64,000 nucleotides of DNA, taken from NCBI RefSeq assembly GCF_021043365.1, contig NZ_JAJNDU010000001.1:1202164-1266163 (forward strand). The letters are read 5' to 3'. Below the pieces are notes generated by a model. The model ran no database searches and was not told the DNA's origin. It worked only from the letters and a program-made list of their open reading frames with translations. The translations under genes and the position numbers were made by a program. Positions 56,585 to 64,000 of this stretch are shown here, in pieces. Numbering within the stretch: the stretch's first letter is position 1; every line of letters begins with the position of its first letter. This DNA comes from Sphingomonas sp. IC-11. GTDB lineage: Bacteria > Pseudomonadota > Alphaproteobacteria > Sphingomonadales > Sphingomonadaceae.

Positions 56585-57481
56585 TCAGGATACGCCGAAG
56601 GTCCAGCCTTCCGTGTATCGGATTTTCTCATTCAAGCCTCGCGGGTGCCACAAATCGTCGCGATCGGCGCTCGTGCGCAGCCACGCGGCGGCGAGGATCG
56701 CATCGGTTGCGTGATCGTCGTAGCGGCTGAGTGGACGATGCGGTGCGCTGCCGATCATCGTTAGTGCAGCGTCCAAAGCGACGGCATTCCGGAGCTTGCT
56801 TCTCCCGCGGGGTAGGCCGGCGGCGCGTGCGGCAATCGCAGTGTAGATCTCGACCAGCACTGCGCCATTCTGCGGCAGCGGGTCAAAGGGCCAGACGGGG
56901 ACGCGGCCCGCGAGATGATGGAGCATGCGCATGCCGGCGAAACTCGCCTTGGCGACTTGTGCCGCGCCAATCGCATCATAAACGGTGGTCGGCTTAGTCG
57001 CGTGGCCATCTGCCATCTCGCAGGCGCGCCAATGCAGGAAGTCTCGCTTCGGACCGTCCGCCGCGCCCAGGTAGAAGTGGCGACCGCGGCGCTGCTCCAG
57101 AAAGGATGCGGCACCCAGATCTTCGTCGCTGCTGTGAGAGTCGACATAAGCCCAAAGGTCCTGCGCGCTCGCCGTCGTCGTTTCGCCGGGAAGATGGGCC
57201 CCTCGCACGACAAAGGGCGCGGAGAAGCTGCAGTCGATTCCAACTAGCAGCGGCTCGTCCGCTTGCGCCAGCAGCCACTCCAGGATTTGCGAGCGCGACC
57301 AGGCACCTTCGGGCGGCGCGATCAGCTGCGGGGCATCGTCGCCGGCGTGGCAGAGGGCAAGGGCAATGCCCTTGTGCCGTCGCCCTTTCGCGCCGGACCA
57401 GTCGATGGCAGCGAATTTGCGGAAGTGGGTCAGGGCCTGGGTCCAAAAGCCTGGCGCTGCGCCTTGGTCGCGCGATCCCAC
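56585..57481 (-). CDS. DUF429-like protein
   Basis: Up to 298 residues. It has FAAIDWSGAKGRRHKGIALA, a ribonuclease-H-like first strand with Asp, then LLVGIDCSFSAPFVV and RYDDHATDAILAAAWL; the Asp/His spacing suits DUF429 proteins, which have an RNase H-like fold and unknown function. The only in-frame standard start is GTG 57481, inside the 3' end of the MmcQ/YjbR gene (52-base overlap); the true start may be a non-standard codon near 57433. It is followed by tRNA-Thr on the same strand 19 bases away. Confidence 0.72.
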   Translation of the reverse strand: MGSRDQGAAPGFWTQALTHFRKFAAIDWSGAKGRRHKGIALALCHAGDDAPQLIAPPEGAWSRSQILEWLLAQADEPLLVGIDCSFSAPFVVRGAHLPGETTTASAQDLWAYVDSHSSDEDLGAASFLEQRRGRHFYLGAADGPKRDFLHWRACEMADGHATKPTTVYDAIGAAQVAKASFAGMRMLHHLAGRVPVWPFDPLPQNGAVLVEIYTAIAARAAGLPRGRSKLRNAVALDAALTMIGSAPHRPLSRYDDHATDAILAAAWLRTSADRDDLWHPRGLNEKIRYTEGWTFGVS

Positions 57482-57771
57482 CAGGCGCGGCGGATCACAG
57501 TGCGGACACGTTCCGGATCTCCGGCCGCGTAGCGGACCAGAACACCTGGCCAGCCCTCATAGTGAGGGGTCTGCCAATATGTGTCCGGCTCTGTCTCCAG
57601 CAGCACCGCCTTCTCGTCGTGAGGGGTGGGGACATGAAAGCTTCCCGCCTCACGCCCGGGCGAGACGAACGCCTTGCCGTTCACCTTGGGACAGGGGAAG
57701 CCGTAATAAGGCGCCATGGTCACGTGCGGCAGGCCGCACGCGAACGCCACAACGTCCTCCCAGTCCTTCAT
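57430..57771 (-). CDS. MmcQ/YjbR family protein
   Basis: A 113-residue protein with MKDWEDVVAFACGLPHVTMA, FPCPKVNGKAFVSPGRE and a C-terminal AWWDRATKAQRQAFGPRP. It has the CyaY-like fold of MmcQ/YjbR proteins with suggested DNA-binding role. Its ATG overlaps the stop of the serine-hydrolase gene (57768-57771), so the two are coupled. Function unknown. Confidence 0.85.
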   Translation of the reverse strand: MKDWEDVVAFACGLPHVTMAPYYGFPCPKVNGKAFVSPGREAGSFHVPTPHDEKAVLLETEPDTYWQTPHYEGWPGVLVRYAAGDPERVRTVIRRAWWDRATKAQRQAFGPRP

Positions 57772-59174
57772 TGCAGGTCGCGGATGACGTCTGCGGTGAA
57801 CCGGGCGATGTCGAACCGTCCGTTTGCCGTGTCCTCACCCCGGCGCACGATTACCAGCTTCCGCGAGGGAACAACCATGACGTACTGGCCGCGGTTACCC
57901 TGGGCCGAATAGCTCCCGACCGGAAGCCCCTGTTTCGGGCCGAAGAGCCACATCGTCGCGCCGTAGCCGGGGCCATCCGCGGGCTGTGGGCCGCTGGGCG
58001 TGGTCATGTAGCGCATCCATCCCGCCGGCAGCAGGCGCTTGCCCTGCCATACGCCATCCTGAAGCCAGAACTGGCCAAGTCGGGCAAGGTCCCGCGCCGT
58101 CGTGTAAACCTGACTGGAGAGGATGAAATTGCCCTGCCAGTCCGTACCAGCCGTCGTGTGCTGCATGCCAAGCGGCGCGAACAGGCGTTGTGGCCAGGCA
58201 GAGTAGCGCTTGTCGTTGTTCATCGCCGCCCTGACCGCTCGCGCGGCGAGCATGATGTCATTGTTTGCATAGCGGAACCGCGTCCCCGGCTTGACCTCTA
58301 GGGGCCAACCCGCAGCCTGCTCGGTTACGGTCGTGCCGCCGAAATAGATTGCGTCGGTCCGATTGCCATAGTGATCGCTGTGCAGGCCGGACGACATCCG
58401 CAGCAGATGGTCGAGTGTGATGTTGCGTCGGGGATCACCGGATACGCGCCATTCCGGGATCTGCGCCGGCTTAGTCGTGTCGATGCCATGTTCTTGCACG
58501 GCAATGCCGACCAGGGTGCCGGCGATGCTCTTCGCGACCGACCAGGTCCGGTTGGCGACGAAAGGGCCGAAGCCGCTGGCATATCGTTCCCCGAGGACAC
58601 GGCCGTCCCTCATCACGATCACGCCGACGGTTTCACCCTTGTAGGTGGAGCGGTCGAAGGCCTTGTCGATCGTGGCGCCGAGTGCGGGGGTGGGGCGAGG
58701 CGAGATGCCGGCATCTCCCAGCGGCCAAGGACGAGCATCGGCGGATGCAGGCAATTGGCCCTGCCAAGTGCCGGCCGGCCAGAGCCGTGAGGTTGCGCCG
58801 ATAGGGGAGAGCACACAGCCGACACCGGGAGCCCAGTCCGCTCTGCGAGGTGGCAGATCACCAGGGAAGGAAACCAGCACGCTCCGTGCGCGGCGATCCA
58901 CGGTCGCCTTCAGTTTCGGCAGGAGTGGCTGATATTCGGAGTAGATTCCGCGCAGCTCGAGCGCTTCCACCTGCGCCTCGGTACGGCCAGCGGCAACAAC
59001 GCCTTCGCATAGTGCGAGCGCCTTGTAGCCGGCGGCAACAGCATTCTCATACGCCGTTGATCGTTCCGCGGCGATCACCTGGGCCGAAGCCGGCGTAGCA
59101 AGAAGACCAAGAGCGAGGAGCCCCGGCATAGAAAGTTTGGCCAAGCAATGCCGAGCCTCTGGCCGATCACTCAC
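57768..59174 (-). CDS. exported serine hydrolase, beta-lactamase/PBP fold
   Basis: A 468-residue protein with a signal-peptide-like start (LAKLSMPGLLALGLLATPAS, cleavage near SAQ). The nucleophile motif is SVAK (Ser212, Lys215), the tyrosine motif YAN (RFRYANNDIML), and the third motif is altered (SYSAQGNRGQYVMVV). This is a class C beta-lactamase/6-aminohexanoate hydrolase (NylB-like) layout, so esterase or amidase activity is as probable as beta-lactamase. The start is uncertain: GTG 59174 or ATG 59129. Coupled to the MmcQ gene downstream. Confidence 0.85.
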   Translation of the reverse strand: MSDRPEARHCLAKLSMPGLLALGLLATPASAQVIAAERSTAYENAVAAGYKALALCEGVVAAGRTEAQVEALELRGIYSEYQPLLPKLKATVDRRARSVLVSFPGDLPPRRADWAPGVGCVLSPIGATSRLWPAGTWQGQLPASADARPWPLGDAGISPRPTPALGATIDKAFDRSTYKGETVGVIVMRDGRVLGERYASGFGPFVANRTWSVAKSIAGTLVGIAVQEHGIDTTKPAQIPEWRVSGDPRRNITLDHLLRMSSGLHSDHYGNRTDAIYFGGTTVTEQAAGWPLEVKPGTRFRYANNDIMLAARAVRAAMNNDKRYSAWPQRLFAPLGMQHTTAGTDWQGNFILSSQVYTTARDLARLGQFWLQDGVWQGKRLLPAGWMRYMTTPSGPQPADGPGYGATMWLFGPKQGLPVGSYSAQGNRGQYVMVVPSRKLVIVRRGEDTANGRFDIARFTADVIRDLQ

Positions 59175-59363
59175 GCGCCCAGCCCGAGTCTTGGTGATGG
59201 TAAGACAAGACGCGCCGACCTTGAGCACATGGACATCAAGCTTCAACTGCCGATCCTCTTCCGATTGTAAGCGACGATGACCCGATAGCCTGCCGGTTGG
59301 CAGCGCCCGCACATGCGCTGCCATAATCGATGCGCTGGCGAAACAGCGTAGATCAATGGCCGA

Positions 59364-61658
59364 TTAGGCTACGATGCGGACCGGCACGCTCTTTCCCGCC
59401 GGCGTCTTCGACTCTTCGTCATGCCAGCTCAGCGGCACGAGCGGGTTCATCTCTGGATAGTAGCCGCCAATGCATCCCCGTGGCAGCAGGAATGGAGTCA
59501 CCGTCAACCCACCCACCTTACGGTCCACGCCGTCCTCGGCGTCGCTGGCAAGGCCGACGATCTGCCCATCTTGCAGCCCCGCGGCGGCGATGTCCTCGGG
59601 GTTCATCAGCAGCACATCGCGCGTCCCCTCGATCCCGCGAAGTCGATCGGAATAGCCATAGATGGTCGTGTTGAACTGATCGTTGGATCGGAGGGTCATG
59701 AGCCGCCAGCGGCCTTCCTTGTCTTCCGTGCCCCAGCTGTTCAACTTCTTCGGCAGGGTGAAATCTGCCTTGCCACTTTCCGTCTTCCAGACTCGCTCCC
59801 GCGCCGAATTGCCGCGGTAGAACCCGCCGGGCGTGAACACCCGCTTGTTGAAGTCGTGGAATTGCTCGGGATAGGTTTCCTCGATGGCGTCACGGATCAG
59901 GCCGTAGTCAGCCACCCAATCATCCCAAGGCACCTTCGGGTTCGGCGGCAGCGTTGCCTTCGCCATGCCCGCAACGATCGCTGGCTCGGATTTAAGGTCC
60001 GGGGAGGCCGGCGTGGCCCGGCCGATCGACCCATGGATGCAACTCAGGCTGTCCTCCATCGTCACCGCCTGCGCGCCGGTCACCTGGACGTCCTCCTCCG
60101 ATCGGCCGAGACACGGCAGGAGATAGGCCACCTCGCCGTTGATGAGATGGCTGCGATTGAGTTTGGTGGCGATCTGCACGGTCAGGCGCAGCTTGGTCCA
60201 GGCAGCCTCCATCCGCTCGCGTTCAGGAATGGCGCGAACGAAATTGCCGCCCAAGCCGATGAAGGCTTTCACCTCCCCGGTCTGGATCTTCTTGCAGGCG
60301 TGAACGGTGGTAAGGCCCTCATCGCGCGGCGGCTCAAAGTCATATTGCTCGGCCAGCTTGTCGAGCGGCACCAACTCGGGCTTCTCGGAAATGCCCACTG
60401 TGCGCTGGCCCTGCACATTGGAATGGCCGCGCACCGGCGAAATGCCCGTGCCGTCGCGGCCGATATTTCCCTTCAGCAGGAACAGGTTCACCAACTGCTT
60501 GATGTTGTCGCTGCCGTGCACGTGCTGGGTCAGCCCCATACCATACATTGCGATCGATCGTTTCGCCTCGATGTAGATATCGGCGGCCGCCTCGATGTCT
60601 GAGCGCGCGAGGCCGCTTTCGTGTTCGATCGTCTCCCAGCTGGTCGCGCCCACATGCGCCTTCAGGGCGTCGAACCCGGCCGTATGCTGTTCAATGAAGT
60701 CGACGTCGAGAACGTGAATTTTCTCGGCCGCCCAGCGCTCCGCCTCCTTGGCGAACACATGCTTCATCATGCCGGTGATCGCGGCGATATCTCCACCCGT
60801 TTTCACTTGAAGGTACAGGGCGGAAATCGGGGTCGCCGCCGGTGTCAGCATCTCCTTGGGGCTTTGCGGGTTCTTGAAGACCTCCAGCCCTTTCTCCCGG
60901 ATCGGATTGAACGTCACAATCTTGCAGCCCCGTTTCACCGCTTCCTGCAGCGGGTGGAGGAGGCGCGGGGAATTGGTCCCAGGGTTCTGCCCGAAAAAGA
61001 ATATCGCGTCGCAGAGCTCGAAATCGGAGAGCACGCAGGTGCCGACCGGCGATCCCGTCACCTCCTTCAGCGCGACTGAGGTCGTTTCGTGGCACATGTT
61101 CGAGCTGTCAGGCAGATTGTTGTGGCCATAAAGTCGCGCGAACAATGCGTAGAGATAACTCGTTTCCAGACTCGCCCGTCCAGAGGAGTAGAAAACGGCG
61201 GACTTAGGATCGATCGCCTTCAACTCACGCCCGATCGCGCTGAACGCCTCTTCCCAACTGCACGGGACATATTTGTCGATGGCATGTTCGTAGCGCATCG
61301 GGTGGGTCAGCCGCCCGGTCTGCTCCAGGTCATAATCCTTCCACCCCTTCAGCTCCGTCACCGTATGTTCGGCAAAGAACTCAGGCGTGCACCGCCTGCT
61401 GGTGAGCTCCCACAAGGTCGCTTTCGCGCCGTTCTCGCAGAACTCGAAGGTGTGTGGGTGCTTTGGCTTGGTCCAGGCACACGACACGCACATGAAGCCA
61501 CCGGGCTTGTTCTGGCGCCGCAGCGCGTCGAGGGCGGCCGGCTTCGGACGTTCGCGAAGGGCGGTCTCAACGATGCCGCGCACAGAGCCCCAACCGCCTT
61601 CCGTGCCGGAGTAATGGACGGTGCCCTGTTCCTCGCCCTTGTCCTGTCCCTTGCGCAT
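59364..61658 (-). CDS. FdhF/YdeP family molybdopterin oxidoreductase
   Basis: A 764-residue molybdopterin enzyme. It has an N-terminal cysteine pair FMCVSCAW and FCENGAKATLWE in place of the four-Cys cluster of formate dehydrogenases, MGLTQHVHGSDNIKQLVNLF with the cofactor-binding LKGNIGRDGTGISPVRGHSN, and the C-terminal SNDQFNTTIYGYSDRLRGI. It fits the YdeP-like group (acid-resistance and formate/other oxidoreductase), no selenocysteine. No FdhD, electron-transfer or maturation genes are adjacent. ATG 61658 follows GGAG; an upstream ATG at 61709 is less likely. Substrate unknown. Confidence 0.9.
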   Translation of the reverse strand: MRKGQDKGEEQGTVHYSGTEGGWGSVRGIVETALRERPKPAALDALRRQNKPGGFMCVSCAWTKPKHPHTFEFCENGAKATLWELTSRRCTPEFFAEHTVTELKGWKDYDLEQTGRLTHPMRYEHAIDKYVPCSWEEAFSAIGRELKAIDPKSAVFYSSGRASLETSYLYALFARLYGHNNLPDSSNMCHETTSVALKEVTGSPVGTCVLSDFELCDAIFFFGQNPGTNSPRLLHPLQEAVKRGCKIVTFNPIREKGLEVFKNPQSPKEMLTPAATPISALYLQVKTGGDIAAITGMMKHVFAKEAERWAAEKIHVLDVDFIEQHTAGFDALKAHVGATSWETIEHESGLARSDIEAAADIYIEAKRSIAMYGMGLTQHVHGSDNIKQLVNLFLLKGNIGRDGTGISPVRGHSNVQGQRTVGISEKPELVPLDKLAEQYDFEPPRDEGLTTVHACKKIQTGEVKAFIGLGGNFVRAIPERERMEAAWTKLRLTVQIATKLNRSHLINGEVAYLLPCLGRSEEDVQVTGAQAVTMEDSLSCIHGSIGRATPASPDLKSEPAIVAGMAKATLPPNPKVPWDDWVADYGLIRDAIEETYPEQFHDFNKRVFTPGGFYRGNSARERVWKTESGKADFTLPKKLNSWGTEDKEGRWRLMTLRSNDQFNTTIYGYSDRLRGIEGTRDVLLMNPEDIAAAGLQDGQIVGLASDAEDGVDRKVGGLTVTPFLLPRGCIGGYYPEMNPLVPLSWHDEESKTPAGKSVPVRIVA

Positions 61659-61747
61659 CACCGTCTCCTCGCTTGAAGGCAGAACCATCGAGCAAGGCCG
61701 AGGATGCATCGCTTACCATCCATCAGCTGAGGATATCAGGTGAACCG

Positions 61748-63076
61748 TTAGCGACCGGACTCGCGCCGCGCCGACCAGAAGGCCAGGCGCTTGCGGATCT
61801 CCCGTTCGAACCCGCGCTCGTTTGGTTGGTACAGCGGTTCTGGCCGGGCCGCGGCAATGTCGTCGGGGTAGAATTCCTGGCCGGAAAACGCGTCGGGCCG
61901 ATCGTGATCATATTGGTAGCCCTCGTGGTAGCCCAGCTCCTTCATGAGGGCGGTCGGCGCGTTGAGGATGTGCTTGGGCGGCGGAAGCGAGCCCGTTTTC
62001 CGCGCCAGCGCCGTCGCCTTGTCGAACGCCAGATACGCGGCATTGGACTTCGGCGCGGTCGCGACATAGGCGATAGCCTGTGCGAGGAAGAGCCGCCCCT
62101 CGGGCAAACCGGCCCGCTCGAACGCCTGCCAAGCCGTGAGCACCTGAACCATGGCTTGCGGATCGGCCATGCCGACGTCCTCAGACGCGGCGCATAACAG
62201 ACGGCGAAAGATCACGGCGGGATCCTCGCCGCTCGCCAGCATCCGCGCGGCCCAGTACATGGCGGCATCAACATCGCTTCCACGCAGGCTTTTGTGAAAG
62301 GAGCTGAGCATGTTAAAATGCTCTTCCTGCCCCTTGTCGTACAATGGCGCGCGAACCTGCACGATCTCCGCGAGTTGCTGCACGCTGAGCGGCTGATCGG
62401 TGCCAACCGCGAACAGATCGTCGCAAAGCCCCAGCAAGTAGCGCGCGTCGCCGTCCGCCATCCCGATCAATGCGCCGCGCGCGACCGGATCAAGCGGTAG
62501 GGGCCTTTCGAAATGACCCTCCGCGCGGACGATCACCTGCTCGAGATCATCCTCGCTCAGCCGCTTCAGCGTGAACACTTTGGCACGCGACAATAATGCC
62601 GAAACCAGACTGAAACTCGGGTTCTCGGTGGTCGCGCCGATCAGGGTGAACGTGCCATCTTCAAGCGCGGGTAGCATCGCGTCCTGTACCGGGCGGGAGA
62701 AGCGGTGCAGCTCGTCGATGAAGACGGCTGTTGGGCGCCCCGTGGCGTTCCGCAGGGCCGCCGCCGCGGCGATGGCCTTTCTCAGATCGGCCAGGCCCGT
62801 CGTCACGGCGGATAGCTGCATGAACTCGTATCCCGCCTCTCGCGCGATCAGGCGCGAGATGGTCGTCTTACCGACCCCAGGCGGCCCCCACAGGATCATG
62901 GACGAGAGGCGACCGGCTGCGATCATCCGCCCGATTGCGCCTTCCGGTGCTGTCAGATGTTCCTGCCCCACCACATCGGCAAGACGGGAAGGGCGCAGTC
63001 GATCGGCGAGCGGAGCATTGGCCGCTGGCACCGAAGCGGTCTCTGGCATCCCCAAGCCAGCGAAGAGATCAGCCAT
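61748..63076 (-). CDS. rarA: replication-associated recombination protein A (AAA+ ATPase)
   Basis: A 442-residue AAA+ protein. Walker A is WGPPGVGKTTISRLIA (Gly64-Thr71), Walker B is AVFIDELHRF, followed by sensor motif TTENPSFSL and C-terminal KSLRGSDVDAAMYWAARML typical of RarA/MgsA/WRNIP1. It loads on stalled forks and helps with recombination and replication restart. It is divergent from the PadR gene at 63172, so the 95-base gap holds both promoters. Confidence 0.95.
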   Translation of the reverse strand: MADLFAGLGMPETASVPAANAPLADRLRPSRLADVVGQEHLTAPEGAIGRMIAAGRLSSMILWGPPGVGKTTISRLIAREAGYEFMQLSAVTTGLADLRKAIAAAAALRNATGRPTAVFIDELHRFSRPVQDAMLPALEDGTFTLIGATTENPSFSLVSALLSRAKVFTLKRLSEDDLEQVIVRAEGHFERPLPLDPVARGALIGMADGDARYLLGLCDDLFAVGTDQPLSVQQLAEIVQVRAPLYDKGQEEHFNMLSSFHKSLRGSDVDAAMYWAARMLASGEDPAVIFRRLLCAASEDVGMADPQAMVQVLTAWQAFERAGLPEGRLFLAQAIAYVATAPKSNAAYLAFDKATALARKTGSLPPPKHILNAPTALMKELGYHEGYQYDHDRPDAFSGQEFYPDDIAAARPEPLYQPNERGFEREIRKRLAFWSARRESGR

Positions 63077-63131
63077 GCCGGATCACATAGGCGTTGCCAG
63101 TGAACTTTCCCAGCATGCTTGACGGCAGCGT

Positions 63132-63160
63132 CTTAAGATATATCTTGTAAGTATCTTAAG
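63132..63160 (+). promoter_or_regulatory. PadR-type operator / autoregulatory dyad
   Basis: CTTAAGATA (63132-63140) and TATCTTAAG (63152-63160) form a perfect 9-bp inverted repeat with an 11-base centre, and inside it AAGATATATCTT (63135-63146) is itself a 12-base palindrome. AT-rich dyads with a GATATATC core are typical upstream of PadR-family genes. The right arm overlaps the ribosome site AAGGAG (63158-63163), so a bound regulator would block the start of its own gene; rarA starts 56 bases away on the other side. Confidence 0.75.
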
Positions 63161-63171
63161 GAGTGTTCGAC

Positions 63172-63897
63172 ATGGAAACCGAAGAAGGCCAAGGCAAGGG
63201 CGCCAATCGCGGTGGGCCGCGGCGCGCCGCAGCCCTGCGAAAGGCTGCGCGTGCAGCAGGCGCTGTCGAAAAGAAGCGGCTGGCTCGGGCCGGTCGCGCG
63301 GCCCGTGGAGCGGTTGCTGCGGAGGCGGGCCCCGGTGCTGCCACTGCGAAGCGCGGGGCAAAGGCGCGCGGCGCAAACGCCCGTGCTGGTCGTGAGGGAC
63401 GCAGGGGCATGGCAAAGGTTGGTGGCCTGCGCCGCCGCCGCATGTTCGACAGCGGTGAACTCCGTCTCGTTTTGTTGAAGATGATCGCGGATGAACCGCG
63501 CCACGGCTACGAACTGATCAAGGCGATCGAGGAACTGACCAGCGGCGGCTATGCGCCCTCGCCGGGCGTCGTTTACCCCACCCTTACGATGCTGGGCGAA
63601 AGCGGCCATGTGACTGGCGAGGAAGACGGTGATGGTCGCCGTCGTTTCTCGATCACCGGCGCGGGCAGCGCCGAACTGGTCGAAAGTGAGGATCAGGTCA
63701 GCAAGCTGTTCGCTCGCTTGTCCACGGCCGGTGAAAAGCACAAGCAGACTGACGCGGTGCCGGTGCGGCGCGCAATGAGCAACCTGCGGGCCGCCCTTCA
63801 GGATCGCCTGAGCCGCGGGGATATCAGCGACGAGACGCTGCTGCAGGTCGTCGCCCTGATCGACGAGGCCGCGCAGAAGATTGAACGGCTCGGCTGA
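63172..63897 (+). CDS. PadR family transcriptional regulator with long basic N-terminal tail
   Basis: A 241-residue protein. The first 80-90 residues are Ala/Arg/Gly/Lys-rich and low-complexity (RRAAALRKAARAAG, AKRGAKARGANARAGR), predicted unfolded. Then comes a PadR winged helix, LRLVLLKMIADEPRHGYELI, YAPSPGVVYPTLTMLGESGH, GRRRFSITGAG, and a C-terminal helical dimer segment (EAAQKIERLG). ATG 63172 has AAGGAG eight bases upstream; GTG 63163 is too close. It is transcribed divergently from rarA and has a dyad operator in front. Confidence 0.9.
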   Translation: METEEGQGKGANRGGPRRAAALRKAARAAGAVEKKRLARAGRAARGAVAAEAGPGAATAKRGAKARGANARAGREGRRGMAKVGGLRRRRMFDSGELRLVLLKMIADEPRHGYELIKAIEELTSGGYAPSPGVVYPTLTMLGESGHVTGEEDGDGRRRFSITGAGSAELVESEDQVSKLFARLSTAGEKHKQTDAVPVRRAMSNLRAALQDRLSRGDISDETLLQVVALIDEAAQKIERLG

Positions 63898-63906
63898 GGT
63901 CCAATG

Positions 63907-63933
63907 GCCCGGCGGCGACTCTCGCTGCCGGGC
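63907..63933. terminator. stem-loop after the PadR gene
   Basis: GCCCGGCGGCGA (63907-63918) and TCGCTGCCGGGC (63922-63933) form a 12-bp stem with one G-T wobble and a 3-base loop, just after the PadR stop. No T tract, but the stability and position suit a terminator, perhaps shared with a convergent gene entering from the right. Confidence 0.6.
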
Positions 63934-64000
63934 TATTCCTGCGGCGGTATGGTTGCGGCGGCATCGCCCGCCTGCAAGCCGTGCCGCATCAGCATGGGAA
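63933..64000 (-). CDS. C-terminal end of an unidentified minus-strand gene (partial)
   Basis: Read on the minus strand, the last bases give an open frame ending PMLMRHGLQAGDAAATIPPQ-E and a TAG at 63933-63935. Only about 21 residues are visible. Its stop touches the stem-loop base, as expected for a gene convergent with PadR. No family can be named and the frame may be chance. Confidence 0.3.
   Translation of the reverse strand, partial: PMLMRHGLQAGDAAATIPPQE

Overview
The window looks like a chromosomal segment of a GC-rich alphaproteobacterium, most likely a sphingomonad (Sphingomonas in the broad sense). The basis is the lapA-pyrF-trpF-trpB-trpA-accD-folC gene order, a large TonB-dependent receptor, a DUF6628-type protein, and high-GC coding sequence whose antisense frames are mostly open. 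I see no transposase, integrase, phage gene, rRNA or CRISPR array.

Layout. 1-7.3 kb is housekeeping: the 5' part of a cytochrome b561 gene, a VOC protein, an AIM24-like protein, O-acetylhomoserine sulfhydrylase (metY), argD-argF, hslO (Hsp33) and dcd. 7.4-10.1 kb is an OmpR-type response regulator and histidine kinase with a secreted EF-hand protein. 10.3-43 kb is a large catabolic region with three CoA-linked blocks. Block A (10.3-24.2 kb) has a thioesterase, CoA ligase, SDR, GST, Tet-like MFS pump, an acyl-CoA dehydrogenase (ACAD) pair, a TonB-dependent receptor, a spinster-like MFS and a double-headed TetR regulator. Block B (24.3-29.7 kb, + strand) has an ACAD10/11-like dehydrogenase, a Zn alcohol dehydrogenase, an APH-type phosphotransferase and two SDRs. 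Block C (29.8-43 kb, mostly - strand) has a DUF885 hydrolase, TesB, a second ACAD pair, a VOC protein, an amidase, a FadJ-like multifunctional enzyme and a serine hydrolase. It ends with a + strand CoA ligase, a Crp/Fnr regulator and, at the border, an AI-2E-type permease.

44.4-56.6 kb returns to core functions: two identical tRNA-Asp genes, an AmpG-like permease, the folC/accD/trp/pyrF operon (- strand), a patatin-like lipase coupled to an EEP-family hydrolase, and tRNA-Thr. 56.6-64 kb has DUF429, MmcQ/YjbR, a serine beta-lactamase-fold hydrolase, an FdhF/YdeP molybdoenzyme, rarA and a PadR regulator with its own operator.

How the genes may work together. The 10-43 kb region can be read as uptake (receptor, MFS), CoA activation (two ligases), alpha/beta-desaturation (five ACAD proteins, four of which form two heteromer-type pairs), hydration/oxidation (FadJ-like enzyme, SDRs, ADH) and CoA release (two thioesterases). 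Block B resembles the kinase plus ACAD logic of bacterial levulinate (Lva) catabolism and mammalian ACAD10/11, which move 4-hydroxyacyl-CoAs into beta-oxidation. The real substrate cannot be read from sequence. Several intergenic gaps carry GC-rich stem-loops, and clear dyads lie at three control regions.
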